12,130 nt of DNA from Alphaproteobacteria bacterium (GTDB lineage Bacteria > Pseudomonadota > Alphaproteobacteria > Rickettsiales > Rickettsiaceae): the NCBI GenBank assembly GCA_030430995.1, contig JAUIKA010000022.1, forward strand, positions 1-12,130. The letters are read 5' to 3'. Positions within the stretch are counted from its first letter, which is position 1. The number at the start of each line of letters is the position of its first letter. The notes below the pieces were generated by a model. It saw only the letters and a list, made by a program, of their open reading frames with translations. It had not been told where the DNA came from and searched no databases. Made by a program: the position numbers and the translations under genes. Shown piece after piece: positions 1 to 6,672 of the stretch.

Positions 1-2
1 GA

Positions 3-503
3 GACAAACTATGTTTATTACAGTTTTATGATGGATATGAAGGGCATATAGTTCAATTTTTAGGCAATTATGAAGCGCCAAATTTAAAAAAGTTACTACT
101 TAGATCTGATGTTTTAAAAATATTCCATTTTGCAAGATTTGATGTAGCTGTGATATTGCAATATTTAAATATAGAATTAGAAAATATATTCTGCACAAAA
201 ATAGCATCTAAGCTCACTAGAACTAATACAGAATACCACGGCCTTAAAGAGCTATGTAGAGAATTCCTATCTGTGAATTTATCAAAACAACAGCAGTCAT
301 CAGATTGGGGCAGTGAAGATATTAATTCGCATCAAATACATTATGCTATTTCAGATGTACTATATCTACATAAAATAAGAGAAGAGCTATTAAAACGACT
401 TAATAGAGAAAACCGGTTAGAGCTAGCAGAGAAATTATTTAGATTCATACCTACGCTTGCAAAGCTAGACTTGCTGAATTGGAATAATATATTTGAACAT
501 TAA
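3..503 (+). CDS. rnd: RNase D-like 3'-5' exonuclease, 5' end outside window
   Basis: The frame is open from the window edge to the TAA at 501-503, giving 166 residues with no start inside; a start at 150 would cut off conserved sequence. It is the DEDDy exonuclease domain of RNase D: HFARFD with the Exo II aspartate (residue 47 of the fragment), then CTKIASKLTRT, a KQQQSSDWG segment and Exo III as Y114-x3-D118 in YAISDVLYL. The Exo I motif (DxE) must lie upstream of the window. The protein ends soon after the exonuclease domain, so it lacks the HRDC domains of E. coli RNase D and matches the short alphaproteobacterial form of about 200 residues. The family trims the 3' ends of stable RNA precursors in the cytoplasm. 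ftsZ follows after 79 bp. Family assignment is firm; the exact substrate is inference. Confidence 0.88.
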   Translation, partial: DKLCLLQFYDGYEGHIVQFLGNYEAPNLKKLLLRSDVLKIFHFARFDVAVILQYLNIELENIFCTKIASKLTRTNTEYHGLKELCREFLSVNLSKQQQSSDWGSEDINSHQIHYAISDVLYLHKIREELLKRLNRENRLELAEKLFRFIPTLAKLDLLNWNNIFEH

Positions 504-542
504 TACTTAGTATAATTACTATGGAATAATATCTGAGCATGA

Positions 543-550
543 TATATAAT
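543..550 (+). promoter_or_regulatory. Possible -10 region for ftsZ
   Basis: TATATAAT lies here, preceded by TG at 540-541 (TG-A-TATATA read as an extended -10). It ends 32 nt before the ATG at 583, like the other promoters proposed in this window. No good -35 is visible and the DNA is very AT-rich, so a chance match is quite possible. Confidence 0.25.
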
Positions 551-582
551 ATTGCAATAACCTAAAAAAATTTATACCAACT

Positions 583-1698
583 ATGTCAGAAGTGCAATCA
601 GCGCCTGTTATTACTATAATAGGCATAGGAGGAGGCGGTGGAAATGTAGTAGATAATATGATAAATCTAGGGCTACAAGGAGCTAATTTCATTGTAGCAA
701 ATACTGACGCACAAGCCCTTAACCACTCCCTTTCAAAAAATAAAATACAATTAGGTACAGGAAAAACGAAAGGATTAGGCGCTGGGGCTTCCCCTGAAGT
801 TGGAGCAACATCAGCAGAAGAATCCATAGATGAAATTAAAAATCATCTGAAGGGAATTAATATGCTTTTTATTGCAGCTGGCCTTGGAGGGGGCACAGGG
901 ACAGGAGCTGGGCCTGTAATCGCAAGGATATCAAAAGAGATGGGAATATTAACTGTAGGAGTTGTAACTAAGCCTTTTAATTTTGAAGGAGCCCATAGAA
1001 GTAAAACTGCAGAAAAAGGCTTGATAGAAATGCAAAAACATGTAGATACATTGATAGTGATTCCTAACCAAAATCTATTTAGAGTTTCTAATGAGAGCAC
1101 TACATTTGGAGATGCTTTCAAGATGGCAGATAATGTATTATATCAAGGTATTAGAAGCATAGTAGACCTTATGATGATGCCAGGGCTTATAAATCTTGAT
1201 TTTGCTGATATTCATGCTGTCATGAATGAGAAAGGTAAAGCCATGATGGGAACTGGTGAAGCTAAAGATAAAGATAGGGCTATAGTTGCAGCAGAGGCTG
1301 CTATATCTAACCCATTATTAGACCAAACCTCCATGAAGGGAGCTAAAGGTGTTTTGATTAATATAACCGGAGGAAAGGATATTACTTTATTTGAAGTAGA
1401 CTCAGCAGCAAATAGAATTAGGCAGGAAATAGGAGATGAATCTGCAAATATTATTTTTGGCTCTACATTTAACCCAGAATTAGAAGGTACTATTAGAGTT
1501 TCAGTTGTAGCAACAGGTATTAACCCTGATAAAATTTTACATAACAATCAAAGTAACCAAATGCAAACGCAGCTTTCTTTAGAGGCAACAAATGATGCAT
1601 ATAGCGGTGAAACTAAAGAAAAACCCCAGATATTTAAGGAAGAAAATGGAGTTAAGATATATAACATTCCTAGCTTTTTAAGAAAGAATAGAAAGTAA
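583..1698 (+). CDS. ftsZ: Cell division protein FtsZ
   Basis: Tubulin-like GTPase that polymerises into the mid-cell Z ring and recruits the divisome. In 371 residues the family landmarks are all present: the N-terminal nucleotide loop GGGGGNVVDNM (about 16-26), the tubulin signature GGGTGTG (102-108), and the T7 synergy loop NLDFADI (204-210) with N204, D206 and D209 that complete the neighbouring subunit's active site. The core ends near residue 312. A linker of about 40 polar residues follows, then the conserved C-terminal peptide NIPSFLRKNRK (361-371) that binds FtsA-type partners. The length is near E. coli FtsZ (383) but shorter than many alphaproteobacterial forms with long linkers. 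The ATG has no Shine-Dalgarno motif. The flanking genes are rnd and rpn, so this copy is outside a dcw division cluster. Assignment is secure. Confidence 0.97.
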   Translation: MSEVQSAPVITIIGIGGGGGNVVDNMINLGLQGANFIVANTDAQALNHSLSKNKIQLGTGKTKGLGAGASPEVGATSAEESIDEIKNHLKGINMLFIAAGLGGGTGTGAGPVIARISKEMGILTVGVVTKPFNFEGAHRSKTAEKGLIEMQKHVDTLIVIPNQNLFRVSNESTTFGDAFKMADNVLYQGIRSIVDLMMMPGLINLDFADIHAVMNEKGKAMMGTGEAKDKDRAIVAAEAAISNPLLDQTSMKGAKGVLINITGGKDITLFEVDSAANRIRQEIGDESANIIFGSTFNPELEGTIRVSVVATGINPDKILHNNQSNQMQTQLSLEATNDAYSGETKEKPQIFKEENGVKIYNIPSFLRKNRK

Positions 1699-1752
1699 AA
1701 TATATTAGTATTACAAGTAATTTATTATTATTTATATAATAATATTGATTTT

Positions 1753-1772
1753 AAATATCATAATATTTTTTT
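1753..1772 (+). terminator. Weak candidate terminator after ftsZ
   Basis: AAATAT and ATATTT can pair across a 4-base CATA loop, and the 3' arm runs into seven T residues (1766-1772). The stem is entirely A-T and short, so stability would be low. An even AT-richer inverted repeat (TATTATTA / TAATAATA) sits at 1723-1744. It is placed between the ftsZ stop and the rpn promoter, which is its main support. Confidence 0.25.
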
Positions 1773-1780
1773 ACTGAATC

Positions 1781-1789
1781 TGCTATAAT
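1781..1789 (+). promoter_or_regulatory. Extended -10 promoter for rpn
   Basis: TGCTATAAT is a perfect extended -10 (TGn-TATAAT), which can work without a good -35; none is evident at 16-18 bp. The box ends 28 nt before the rpn ATG, giving a predicted leader of about 22 nt. It suggests rpn is transcribed independently of ftsZ. Confidence 0.5.
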
Positions 1790-1817
1790 AAATATATATT
1801 TTAAAATTATAACAATT

Positions 1818-2702
1818 ATGCCAGTAAGTAGATATTTAGACCCAAAAAATGATATAGCTTTTAAGAGAATCTTTGGAACTGAAAGGAATAAAGATATATT
1901 AATTGAGTTTATAAATGATATTATGCAATATGAAGATGGAGAGAGAATCAAAGAAGTTAGTTTTCTCTCACCCGTGCAAGACCCGGATATAGCTTATAGG
2001 AAGCAAAGTATAGTGGATGTATTATGTAGAGCTATTAATGGAGTGCAGATTATAGTGGAGATGCAAGTTTCCCCTCAAGAAGGCTTCACAAAAAGGGCTC
2101 AATATTATGCCGCAAAAGCATATTCCAGGCAATTAAAGAAAGGTAGCGAAGAAGGAGCTAGATATAAAGATTTAAAAGCTGTAATATTTATTGCTATCAG
2201 TGATTATAAAATATTTACAGATAAAGAAAATTATATATCTAGACATATCATGATGGATGAAAAAACATATGAGCATGATCTGAAGGATTTCTCTTTTACG
2301 TTTATAGAGTTACCTAAATTCAAAAAAGAGAAGATAGATGAGCTACATAGTATGGCAGAAAAATGGTGTTATTTTTTTAAATATGCATATAAAACTAAGC
2401 AACAAGATTTAGATAATATAATAGGTAGTGATATAGTTATAAAAAGAGCTTACGAAGCTTTAGATCAATTCAACTGGACAGAGCAAGAATTGATAGCTTA
2501 TGAGCAGGAGATAAAACGCGTTATGGATAATCAAGCTGCTGAAGATTATTTAATACGTATAGCTACAGAGAAAGGTATGGAGAAAGGTATGGAGAAAAGA
2601 AGTATAGAAATAGCAAAAAAGCTATTGGAACAAAAAATAGATATAAAAACCATATCTATATCTACGGGGTTATCTGAAGAAGAGATTAAAAATCTTTGTT
2701 AA
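1818..2702 (+). CDS. Rpn family PD-(D/E)XK nuclease (recombination-promoting nuclease / 'transposase')
   Basis: The 294-residue protein begins RYLDPKNDIAFKRIFG, the hallmark opening of the PDDEXK_2 (Rpn, YhgA-like) family. The nuclease core reads SIVDVL with D67, then IIVEMQV with E81 and Q83: the D...ExQ form of the PD-(D/E)XK site used by this family in place of ExK. Further family features are KRAQYYAAKAYSRQL (about 92-106) and a charged C-terminal region. Residues 251-258 are two EKGM units, and the tail IKTISISTGLSEEEIKNL resembles the helix-turn-helix-like ending common in the family. Rpn proteins are sequence-nonspecific DNA nucleases. They are often labelled transposases, but E. coli members are toxic antiphage proteins held in check by a C-terminal fragment translated from inside the gene. 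Two possible internal starts are visible here (2523, 2589). It has its own promoter and no Shine-Dalgarno before the ATG. Family call is firm; a defence role is inferred. Confidence 0.9.
   Translation: MPVSRYLDPKNDIAFKRIFGTERNKDILIEFINDIMQYEDGERIKEVSFLSPVQDPDIAYRKQSIVDVLCRAINGVQIIVEMQVSPQEGFTKRAQYYAAKAYSRQLKKGSEEGARYKDLKAVIFIAISDYKIFTDKENYISRHIMMDEKTYEHDLKDFSFTFIELPKFKKEKIDELHSMAEKWCYFFKYAYKTKQQDLDNIIGSDIVIKRAYEALDQFNWTEQELIAYEQEIKRVMDNQAAEDYLIRIATEKGMEKGMEKRSIEIAKKLLEQKIDIKTISISTGLSEEEIKNLC
2506..2525 (+). promoter_or_regulatory. Possible internal translation start in rpn (long form)
   Basis: AGGAG at 2506-2510 precedes an in-frame ATG at 2523 (M236) by 12 nt, slightly long for ideal spacing. 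It would give a 59-residue C-terminal protein starting MDNQAAEDYL, in the position expected for an RpnS-type antitoxin. Confidence 0.3.
2568..2591 (+). repeat. Two exact 12-bp tandem units in rpn (EKGM x2)
   Basis: GAGAAAGGTATG occurs twice head to tail (2568-2579, 2580-2591) and is followed by the start of a third, diverged unit (GAGAAAAGA). Each encodes EKGM, residues 251-258. Four-residue repeats of variable number are a known feature of Rpn C-terminal regions. Confidence 0.9.
2579..2591 (+). promoter_or_regulatory. Possible internal Shine-Dalgarno and ATG in the rpn repeat
   Basis: GGAG at 2579-2582 stands six bases before the in-frame ATG at 2589 (M258), ideal spacing. The product would be a 37-residue C-terminal peptide. 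The repeat itself creates this site, so extra copies would create extra starts. The proper start of rpn has no such motif. Confidence 0.3.
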
Positions 2703-2813
2703 ATATTGCCGTAATCGCTTTCTTAAGCTTGATTTAAAAAATACCTATAAAAGACATAGCATTGCTACTATCTATTTATATTAATAAGTTTGTACAGGAA
2801 AAAATCTAACTTA

Positions 2814-2978
2814 TATATTTTGATTAATATAAAATAGTTACGCTAAATAATTTTTAAACAGATCATCAATAGAGTATTGATTCTTGTTTTTTAAAGATTT
2901 AACCTGTGCCCATCTTTGCTACTTAAGCAAAACTCAAGCTTGCTTTACGAAAATCTATTTTGTATTGGTTTGGCTATA
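2814..2978 (-). mobile_element. IS630-type relic, internally deleted (MITE-like), about 165 bp
   Basis: The two 24-bp ends, 2814-2837 and the reverse complement of 2955-2978, match at 16 positions by hand alignment; the inner part AATAYAAAATAG matches at 11 of 12. Both ends start with TATA, fitting a TA-targeting IS630/mariner element. The interior carries only the last 26 codons of a transposase on the minus strand (2838-2918). The left end shares TATAGCCAAA and further bases with the element at 6205, so both relics seem to come from one family. Bounds are estimated by eye. Confidence 0.6.
2838..2918 (-). pseudogene. IS630 family transposase, C-terminal remnant
   Basis: Read on the minus strand, the 26 codons before the TAA at 2838-2840 give QRWAQVKSLKNKNQ followed by YSIDDLFKNYLA. 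This matches the conserved IS630 ending in which a (K/R)WAQ-K block and a SIDxLF block follow the YSPDLNPIE motif. A TAG lies directly upstream of the Q codon and TGA further on; the catalytic core is absent. It is a dead fragment kept inside a small inverted-repeat element. The family call comes from remembered protein patterns. Confidence 0.62.
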
Positions 2979-3114
2979 GCGTGATATCTAATTATATTTC
3001 TATAGCTTATATCATCCATATTATACCTATTTTAATATAAACTTCTGTTTATAGCCCTATATTAATCTAGCTAATTCTACTATTTCCTTTTTAAAACCTC
3101 TTAGATTAAATTTG

Positions 3115-3142
3115 TTGACATTATTATCTATATAGTCATAAT
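3115..3142 (+). promoter_or_regulatory. Promoter of fabI
   Basis: A perfect -35 TTGACA (3115-3120) is followed after 16 bp by CATAAT (3137-3142), five of six to consensus. Transcription would begin near 3149, leaving about 24 nt before the ATG at 3173. This is the best classical promoter in the window. Confidence 0.6.
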
Positions 3143-3172
3143 ATGTTTAGCAAAATATAAAATATATTGCAA

Positions 3173-3937
3173 ATGAAGTTATTAAAAGACAAAAAAATTC
3201 TTATAATGGGCATTGCTAACAGTAATTCAATTGCCTGGTCAATAGCAAAGCATGCCTATGAAATGGGCGCAAAGCTTGCATTTACATATCAAGGAGAAAT
3301 TCTAAAAAAACGAGCTATTCCATTGGCAGAAGAAGTAGAAGCTATGCTATTCGAATGTGATGTAACTGATAGTTCTTCTATAGAAAAGTTATTTGCAGAT
3401 CTATCACAAAAATGGGGTAATTTAGATGGAATAGTTCATTCCATAGCTTTTGCTGATAAAAATGAATTAAAAGGAAGATATATAGATACTTCTTTAAATA
3501 ATTTTTTAAATAGCATGCATATTTCCTGCTATTCTTTAACTGAGATTGCAAAACATGCTGAGCCCATTATGAATACAGAGGCTTCAATTGTAACATTAAC
3601 TTATTATGGAGCAGATAAAGTAATCCCTAACTATAACGTTATGGGAGTTGCTAAAGCAGCACTACAAGCTTCTGTAAAATACTTAGCTTCAGATATGGGA
3701 GAGAAAGGCATTAGAGTAAATGCAATATCTGCCGGGCCGATAAAAACTTTAGCTGCAAGTGCTATAGGCGGCTTTAGAGATATGCTAGCTCATCATGAGT
3801 CTGTTTCTGCTTTAAAAAGAAATTGTAGCACAAGTGATGTAGCAAAATCTGCCGTGTATCTTTTAAGTAACTTATCTACCGGCGTTACAGGCGAAAATCA
3901 TTTTGTAGATTGCGGATATAGCATAAAAGGCATGTAA
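3173..3937 (+). CDS. fabI: Enoyl-[acyl-carrier-protein] reductase (NADH)
   Basis: Catalyses the last reduction of each fatty-acid elongation round, turning trans-2-enoyl-ACP into acyl-ACP in the cytoplasm. The 254-residue short-chain dehydrogenase fold shows the FabI-specific cofactor loop GIANSNSIAWSIA (13-25). The active site is Y144 in LTYYGADK, then Y154-x6-K161 (YNVMGVAK), followed by VNAISAGPIKTLAASAI, the substrate-binding loop. The position equivalent to E. coli G93 is Ala92 in HSIAFADK, normal for alphaproteobacterial FabI. ATG 3173 is chosen over the in-frame TTG at 3167 because it fits the promoter spacing and the usual N-terminus; neither has a Shine-Dalgarno motif. A six-bp hairpin (AAATAC/GTATTT, 3936-3953) straddles the stop codon but lacks a T tract. 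Confidence 0.96.
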   Translation: MKLLKDKKILIMGIANSNSIAWSIAKHAYEMGAKLAFTYQGEILKKRAIPLAEEVEAMLFECDVTDSSSIEKLFADLSQKWGNLDGIVHSIAFADKNELKGRYIDTSLNNFLNSMHISCYSLTEIAKHAEPIMNTEASIVTLTYYGADKVIPNYNVMGVAKAALQASVKYLASDMGEKGIRVNAISAGPIKTLAASAIGGFRDMLAHHESVSALKRNCSTSDVAKSAVYLLSNLSTGVTGENHFVDCGYSIKGM

Positions 3938-3951
3938 ATACCATTGAGTAT

Positions 3952-3980
3952 TTGTACTAAAACTATAATTATATTATAAT
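3952..3980 (+). promoter_or_regulatory. Candidate promoter of the pdhA-pdhB operon
   Basis: TTGTAC (3952-3957, three of six to consensus) and a perfect TATAAT (3975-3980) are spaced by 17 bp. The -10 ends 29 nt before the pdhA ATG. A second TATAAT at 3964-3969 has a poorly spaced partner. The surrounding AT-richness lowers confidence. Confidence 0.38.
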
Positions 3981-4009
3981 TAACTAGACTGAAAAATTAT
4001 ATCAAAATA

Positions 4010-4978
4010 ATGTCTATAGATAAATCACAAGCAATTGCCTCTTATCAAAAAATGCTTCTTATAAGAAGATTTGAAGAAAAATGTAGTCAGTTATATGGAA
4101 TGGGCTATATAGGCGGATTTTGTCATTTATACATAGGCCAAGAAGCAGTAGCTGCTGCTACAATAGATGCAAAATACAAAGGTGATGCAATCATAACAAG
4201 CTATAGATGCCACGGGCTGGCTTTACTAAGCGGTATGACTTCTCATGAAATATTTGCTGAGCTCATGGGTAAAAACACAGGAAGCTCTAAAGGTAAAGGA
4301 GGATCTATGCATATTTTCAATATTGAAGAAGATTTTTATGGTGGAAATGGTATAGTAGGCGCGCAGGTTCCTATAGGTACTGGCATTGCGTTTGCAAATA
4401 AATATAAAGGCAATAATAATATAGCAATTGCATTTTTAGGTGATGGAGCTTTAAGTCAGGGGCAAGTATATGAATCTTTTAATATGGCATCTTTATATAA
4501 TCTTCCTGTTTTATATGTTGTAGAAAATAATTTATACGGTATGGGCACACATATTTCTAGAAGCTGCGCTATGCCTGACATGATGCATAAAAGAGGAGAA
4601 GCATTTGGAATCATTGGAAAAAAAGTTGATGCTATGAATTATAATAATATATATAATGAAATAGAATCTGCAATGTCTTATGTAAGGGAAAAGTCTCGCC
4701 CTATGCTTCTTGAAGTAGTAACTTATAGATACAGAGGACATTCAATGTCTGACCCTGCAAAATATAGAACAAAACAAGAAGTAGGAGAATATAAAAATAT
4801 AGATTCTATAGAGCAAATGAAGGATTTCATTTTAAAACATAACTACGCTACTGAAGATAAGTTAAAAGATATAGATAAATCTATTAGAGAAGATATAAAA
4901 ATAGCAAGCAATAGAGCTATTGAGGACAATCAACCAGATGTAGCAGAATTGTATACAGATGTATTAATAGAGGAGTAA
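4010..4978 (+). CDS. pdhA: Pyruvate dehydrogenase E1 component, alpha subunit
   Basis: Alpha half of the alpha2-beta2 E1 enzyme, which decarboxylates pyruvate on thiamine diphosphate and passes the acetyl group to lipoyl-E2. At 322 residues it is the usual size for the split form. The thiamine diphosphate/Mg motif runs from GDG (144-146) to ENN (172-174). GGSMHIF (about 97-103) and the loop YRYRGHSMSDPAKYR (239-253), containing the conserved active-site histidine (H244), are intact. The loop serine region is phosphorylated in mitochondrial homologues, but no such control is implied here. The ATG has no Shine-Dalgarno; pdhB starts one base after the stop codon. The enzyme would supply acetyl-CoA for the TCA cycle and for the pathway that uses FabI just upstream. 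E2 and E3 are not in the window. Confidence 0.96.
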   Translation: MSIDKSQAIASYQKMLLIRRFEEKCSQLYGMGYIGGFCHLYIGQEAVAAATIDAKYKGDAIITSYRCHGLALLSGMTSHEIFAELMGKNTGSSKGKGGSMHIFNIEEDFYGGNGIVGAQVPIGTGIAFANKYKGNNNIAIAFLGDGALSQGQVYESFNMASLYNLPVLYVVENNLYGMGTHISRSCAMPDMMHKRGEAFGIIGKKVDAMNYNNIYNEIESAMSYVREKSRPMLLEVVTYRYRGHSMSDPAKYRTKQEVGEYKNIDSIEQMKDFILKHNYATEDKLKDIDKSIREDIKIASNRAIEDNQPDVAELYTDVLIEE

Positions 4979-4982
4979 TATG
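4971..4982 (+). promoter_or_regulatory. Shine-Dalgarno of pdhB
   Basis: AGGAG (4971-4975) overlaps the last codons of pdhA and stands four bases before the pdhB ATG at 4980. It is the clearest ribosome-binding site at an intact gene here and fits translational coupling of the two E1 subunits. Confidence 0.75.
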
Positions 4983-5945
4983 ATTACAGTAAGAGAAGCA
5001 TTAAGAGATGCAATGGCGGAGCAAATGAGGTTGGATAATAATGTTTTATTGCTTGGTGAAGAAGTAGGACAATATCAAGGAGCATATAAAGTATCCCAAG
5101 GTTTATTGGATGAATTCGGAGATAAAAGGGTTATAGATACACCAATAACAGAACATGGCTTTGCTGGAATGGCGGTTGGAATGGCTATGGCTGGGTTAAA
5201 GCCTATTGTCGAATTCATGACTTTTAACTTTTCTTTGCAAGCTGTTGATCATATTATTAACTCTGCTGCAAAAACATATTACATGTCTGGTGGGACTGTT
5301 AAATGCCCTATAGTATTTAGAGGGCCAAATGGAGCCGCAGCAAGAGTTGGGGCTCAGCATAGCCAAAATTTTGCAGCATTATATAGCCATATACCAGGGT
5401 TAAAAGTAATAGCTCCATATAATGCCGCAGATAGTAAAGCTTTATTGATACAAGCAATACAAGACCCAAATCCAGTAGTATTTTTGGAGCATGAGATGAT
5501 GTATGGTAATTCTTTTGAAGAAGAAGAGTCAGACGCTAAGATAGGTAAAGCTAAAATCGTTATAGAAGGCAATGATATTACAATAGTTAGTTTTTCCAAA
5601 CAAATGGATGTTGCATTACAAACAGCAGAAAAGTTAAAAGAAGATGGAATTTCAGCAGAAGTTATAGATCTTCTTACAATAAGGCCAATAGATAAAGAAT
5701 GCCTTATTAGCTCTGTTAAGAAAACAAATAGAATGCTTGTAATAGAAGAAGGGTGGTTTTTTGCAGGTGTTGGAAGTTCTATAATGGCTATAGTACAATC
5801 TGAGGCTTTTGATTATTTAGATGCTCCGGTAGAAGTTCTATGCGGCAAAGATGTACCAATGCCATATGCAGAAAATCTTGAAAAACTAACTTTGCCTTCA
5901 GTAAAGGAAGCTATAGAAAAAGCTAAGCAGCTTTGCTATAAATAG
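4980..5945 (+). CDS. pdhB: Pyruvate dehydrogenase E1 component, beta subunit
   Basis: Beta partner of PdhA; 321 residues, typical for the split E1. The N-terminal LLLGEEVGQYQGAYKVSQGL carries E27/E28. TPITEHGFAG contains E58, equivalent to the glutamate that activates the thiamine ring. RGPNG...GAQHSQ (114-129) holds the active-site H127, and the C-terminal transketolase domain shows VIDLLTIRPID and EEGW. There is no lipoyl domain fused at the N-terminus, unlike PdhB of some other alphaproteobacteria. It begins one nucleotide after the pdhA stop with its own AGGAG, so the two subunits are co-transcribed and probably translationally coupled. No E2 gene or clear terminator follows; about 1.2 kb of decayed DNA comes next. 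Confidence 0.96.
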   Translation: MITVREALRDAMAEQMRLDNNVLLLGEEVGQYQGAYKVSQGLLDEFGDKRVIDTPITEHGFAGMAVGMAMAGLKPIVEFMTFNFSLQAVDHIINSAAKTYYMSGGTVKCPIVFRGPNGAAARVGAQHSQNFAALYSHIPGLKVIAPYNAADSKALLIQAIQDPNPVVFLEHEMMYGNSFEEEESDAKIGKAKIVIEGNDITIVSFSKQMDVALQTAEKLKEDGISAEVIDLLTIRPIDKECLISSVKKTNRMLVIEEGWFFAGVGSSIMAIVQSEAFDYLDAPVEVLCGKDVPMPYAENLEKLTLPSVKEAIEKAKQLCYK

Positions 5946-6204
5946 TGGTATGGATAAGGGAGCAAACAACGCTTAATATTTACTATACATATTCTTTATC
6001 AACTAATCTATCAAACAGGTTTTAACCAGTGATGGCCAAAATAGCATAAGATAATTGACGATAAGAGGCCTTAGAATACCTGTGTAATGGTGGCTGGCTG
6101 GGGCCCACACACACACATATTATGCTTAATTGTTACCATAATGCCAATATATTGCGCTCCTAGGATATATTCTTAATATTTCATATAACTCTTTTCTTCT
6201 ATAA
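5946..6204. other. Unassigned stretch after pdhB
   Basis: No gene is recognised. The longest open run noticed is about 35 codons on the minus strand (around 6024-6130), with no known motif. Positions 6080-6117 are locally GC-rich, with a GGCTGGCTGGGGCCC stretch next to a (CA)6 run, unlike the AT-rich DNA around it. Confidence 0.55.
6106..6117. repeat. (CA)6 dinucleotide run
   Basis: Six CA units directly follow a GC-rich patch. Such runs can slip in replication, but no gene here depends on its length. Confidence 0.85.
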
Positions 6205-6672
6205 TATAGCCAAAGCGCTATAAAATAATTATAAAGGAGCCATTTAAGTATGACATATCCATTCAAATTCAGGTAGCATATGTTGCAAGTAAAAGCGAAG
6301 GATCAAACTTCTTAAAGATTTAACATAGGTAAGGCAAGTTTGGTAAGATGGCATAATAAAATAGAGCCAATAAGCCACTTACTAAAATCAACATGATAGA
6401 CTTAGGATAAAGATATAAGCAGATATCCTAATAGCTATCAATACGAAAGAAATTGGGCGTAAGCCAGAGATGTATCTGTAACGATATAAAGAGTTTAGGC
6501 ATAACATATAAAAAACATTAACCTATCCAAAAGCAGATCAAATATTTTGGAATATCTTCTTGCTTATTCTCCCAACTTAAGCAATATTGAGAAAAAAATA
6601 AGCTTATGGATAAATCTTTAAGCAGAAAGAACCAATTATAACCTATAATCATTTTATATTACTCTAGCTTAA
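6205..6672 (+). mobile_element. Internally deleted IS630 family element, 468 bp
   Basis: The left end (6205-6228, starting TATAGCCAAAGCGC) and the reverse complement of the right end (6649-6672) match at 16 of 24 positions, with a shared TATAAAAT block. The left end is also alike to that of the relic at 2955-2978: the first ten bases are identical. Inside is a degraded transposase with a Shine-Dalgarno (AAGGAG, 6234-6239) ten bases before its ATG. An intact IS630 element is about 1 kb, so roughly half is missing. Flanking TA duplications are hard to judge in this sequence. End positions are by eye. Confidence 0.65.
6250..6672 (+). pseudogene. Degraded IS630 family transposase
   Basis: From the ATG at 6250, one frame keeps recognisable blocks despite many stops: MTYPFKFR, then HMLQVKAK, then RFNIGKASLVRWHNKIEP (the N-terminal helix-turn-helix), and PNSYQYER. 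Further on comes LEYLLAYSPNLSNIEKK (6547-6597), which is the LEFLPPYSPDLNPIE block with the last glutamate of the DDE triad (6589-6591). The DNA between about 6545 and the block before it is missing: the region that should carry the two catalytic aspartates is gone, joined in frame. At least eight stop codons and a shortened segment near 6307-6315 confirm that it is dead. The frame across the deletion is conserved, so the deletion probably preceded or spared other frameshifts. The family comparison is from memory. Confidence 0.75.

Larger units (their letters stand above)
2703..3166. other. 464-bp gap between rpn and fabI
   Basis: No intact gene, tRNA or CRISPR is seen. The stretch 2703-2813 shows nothing recognisable. 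2814-2978 is an IS630-type relic. 2979-3114 shows nothing certain, and the fabI promoter lies at 3115-3142. Confidence 0.7.

Noticed and set aside
519..1547. Three minus-strand ORFs of 92-111 codons opposite ftsZ
   Set aside because: They lie wholly antisense to a secure gene, lack family motifs and reflect its codon pattern.
1751..1951. Minus-strand 66-codon ORF across the rpn start
   Set aside because: Low-complexity hydrophobic translation of AT-rich DNA, overlapping the rpn promoter and start on the other strand.
3057..3110. Minus-strand open run reading NLRGFKKEIVELARLI
   Set aside because: It looks protein-like but is only about 17 codons, followed by many stops, and matches no family I can name.
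3167..3172. TTG at 3167 as the fabI start
   Set aside because: It adds only two residues; ATG 3173 agrees better with the family N-terminus and the promoter spacing.
4532..5599. Minus-strand ORFs opposite pdhA and pdhB
   Set aside because: Antisense shadows without recognisable motifs.
6264..6280. tRNA-like TTCAAATTC word
   Set aside because: No cloverleaf forms around it and it encodes the FKF of the transposase relic.
6560..6605. GCTTATT / AATAAGC pairing inside the IS630 relic
   Set aside because: It falls in recognisable transposase codons and is likely fortuitous in AT-rich DNA.
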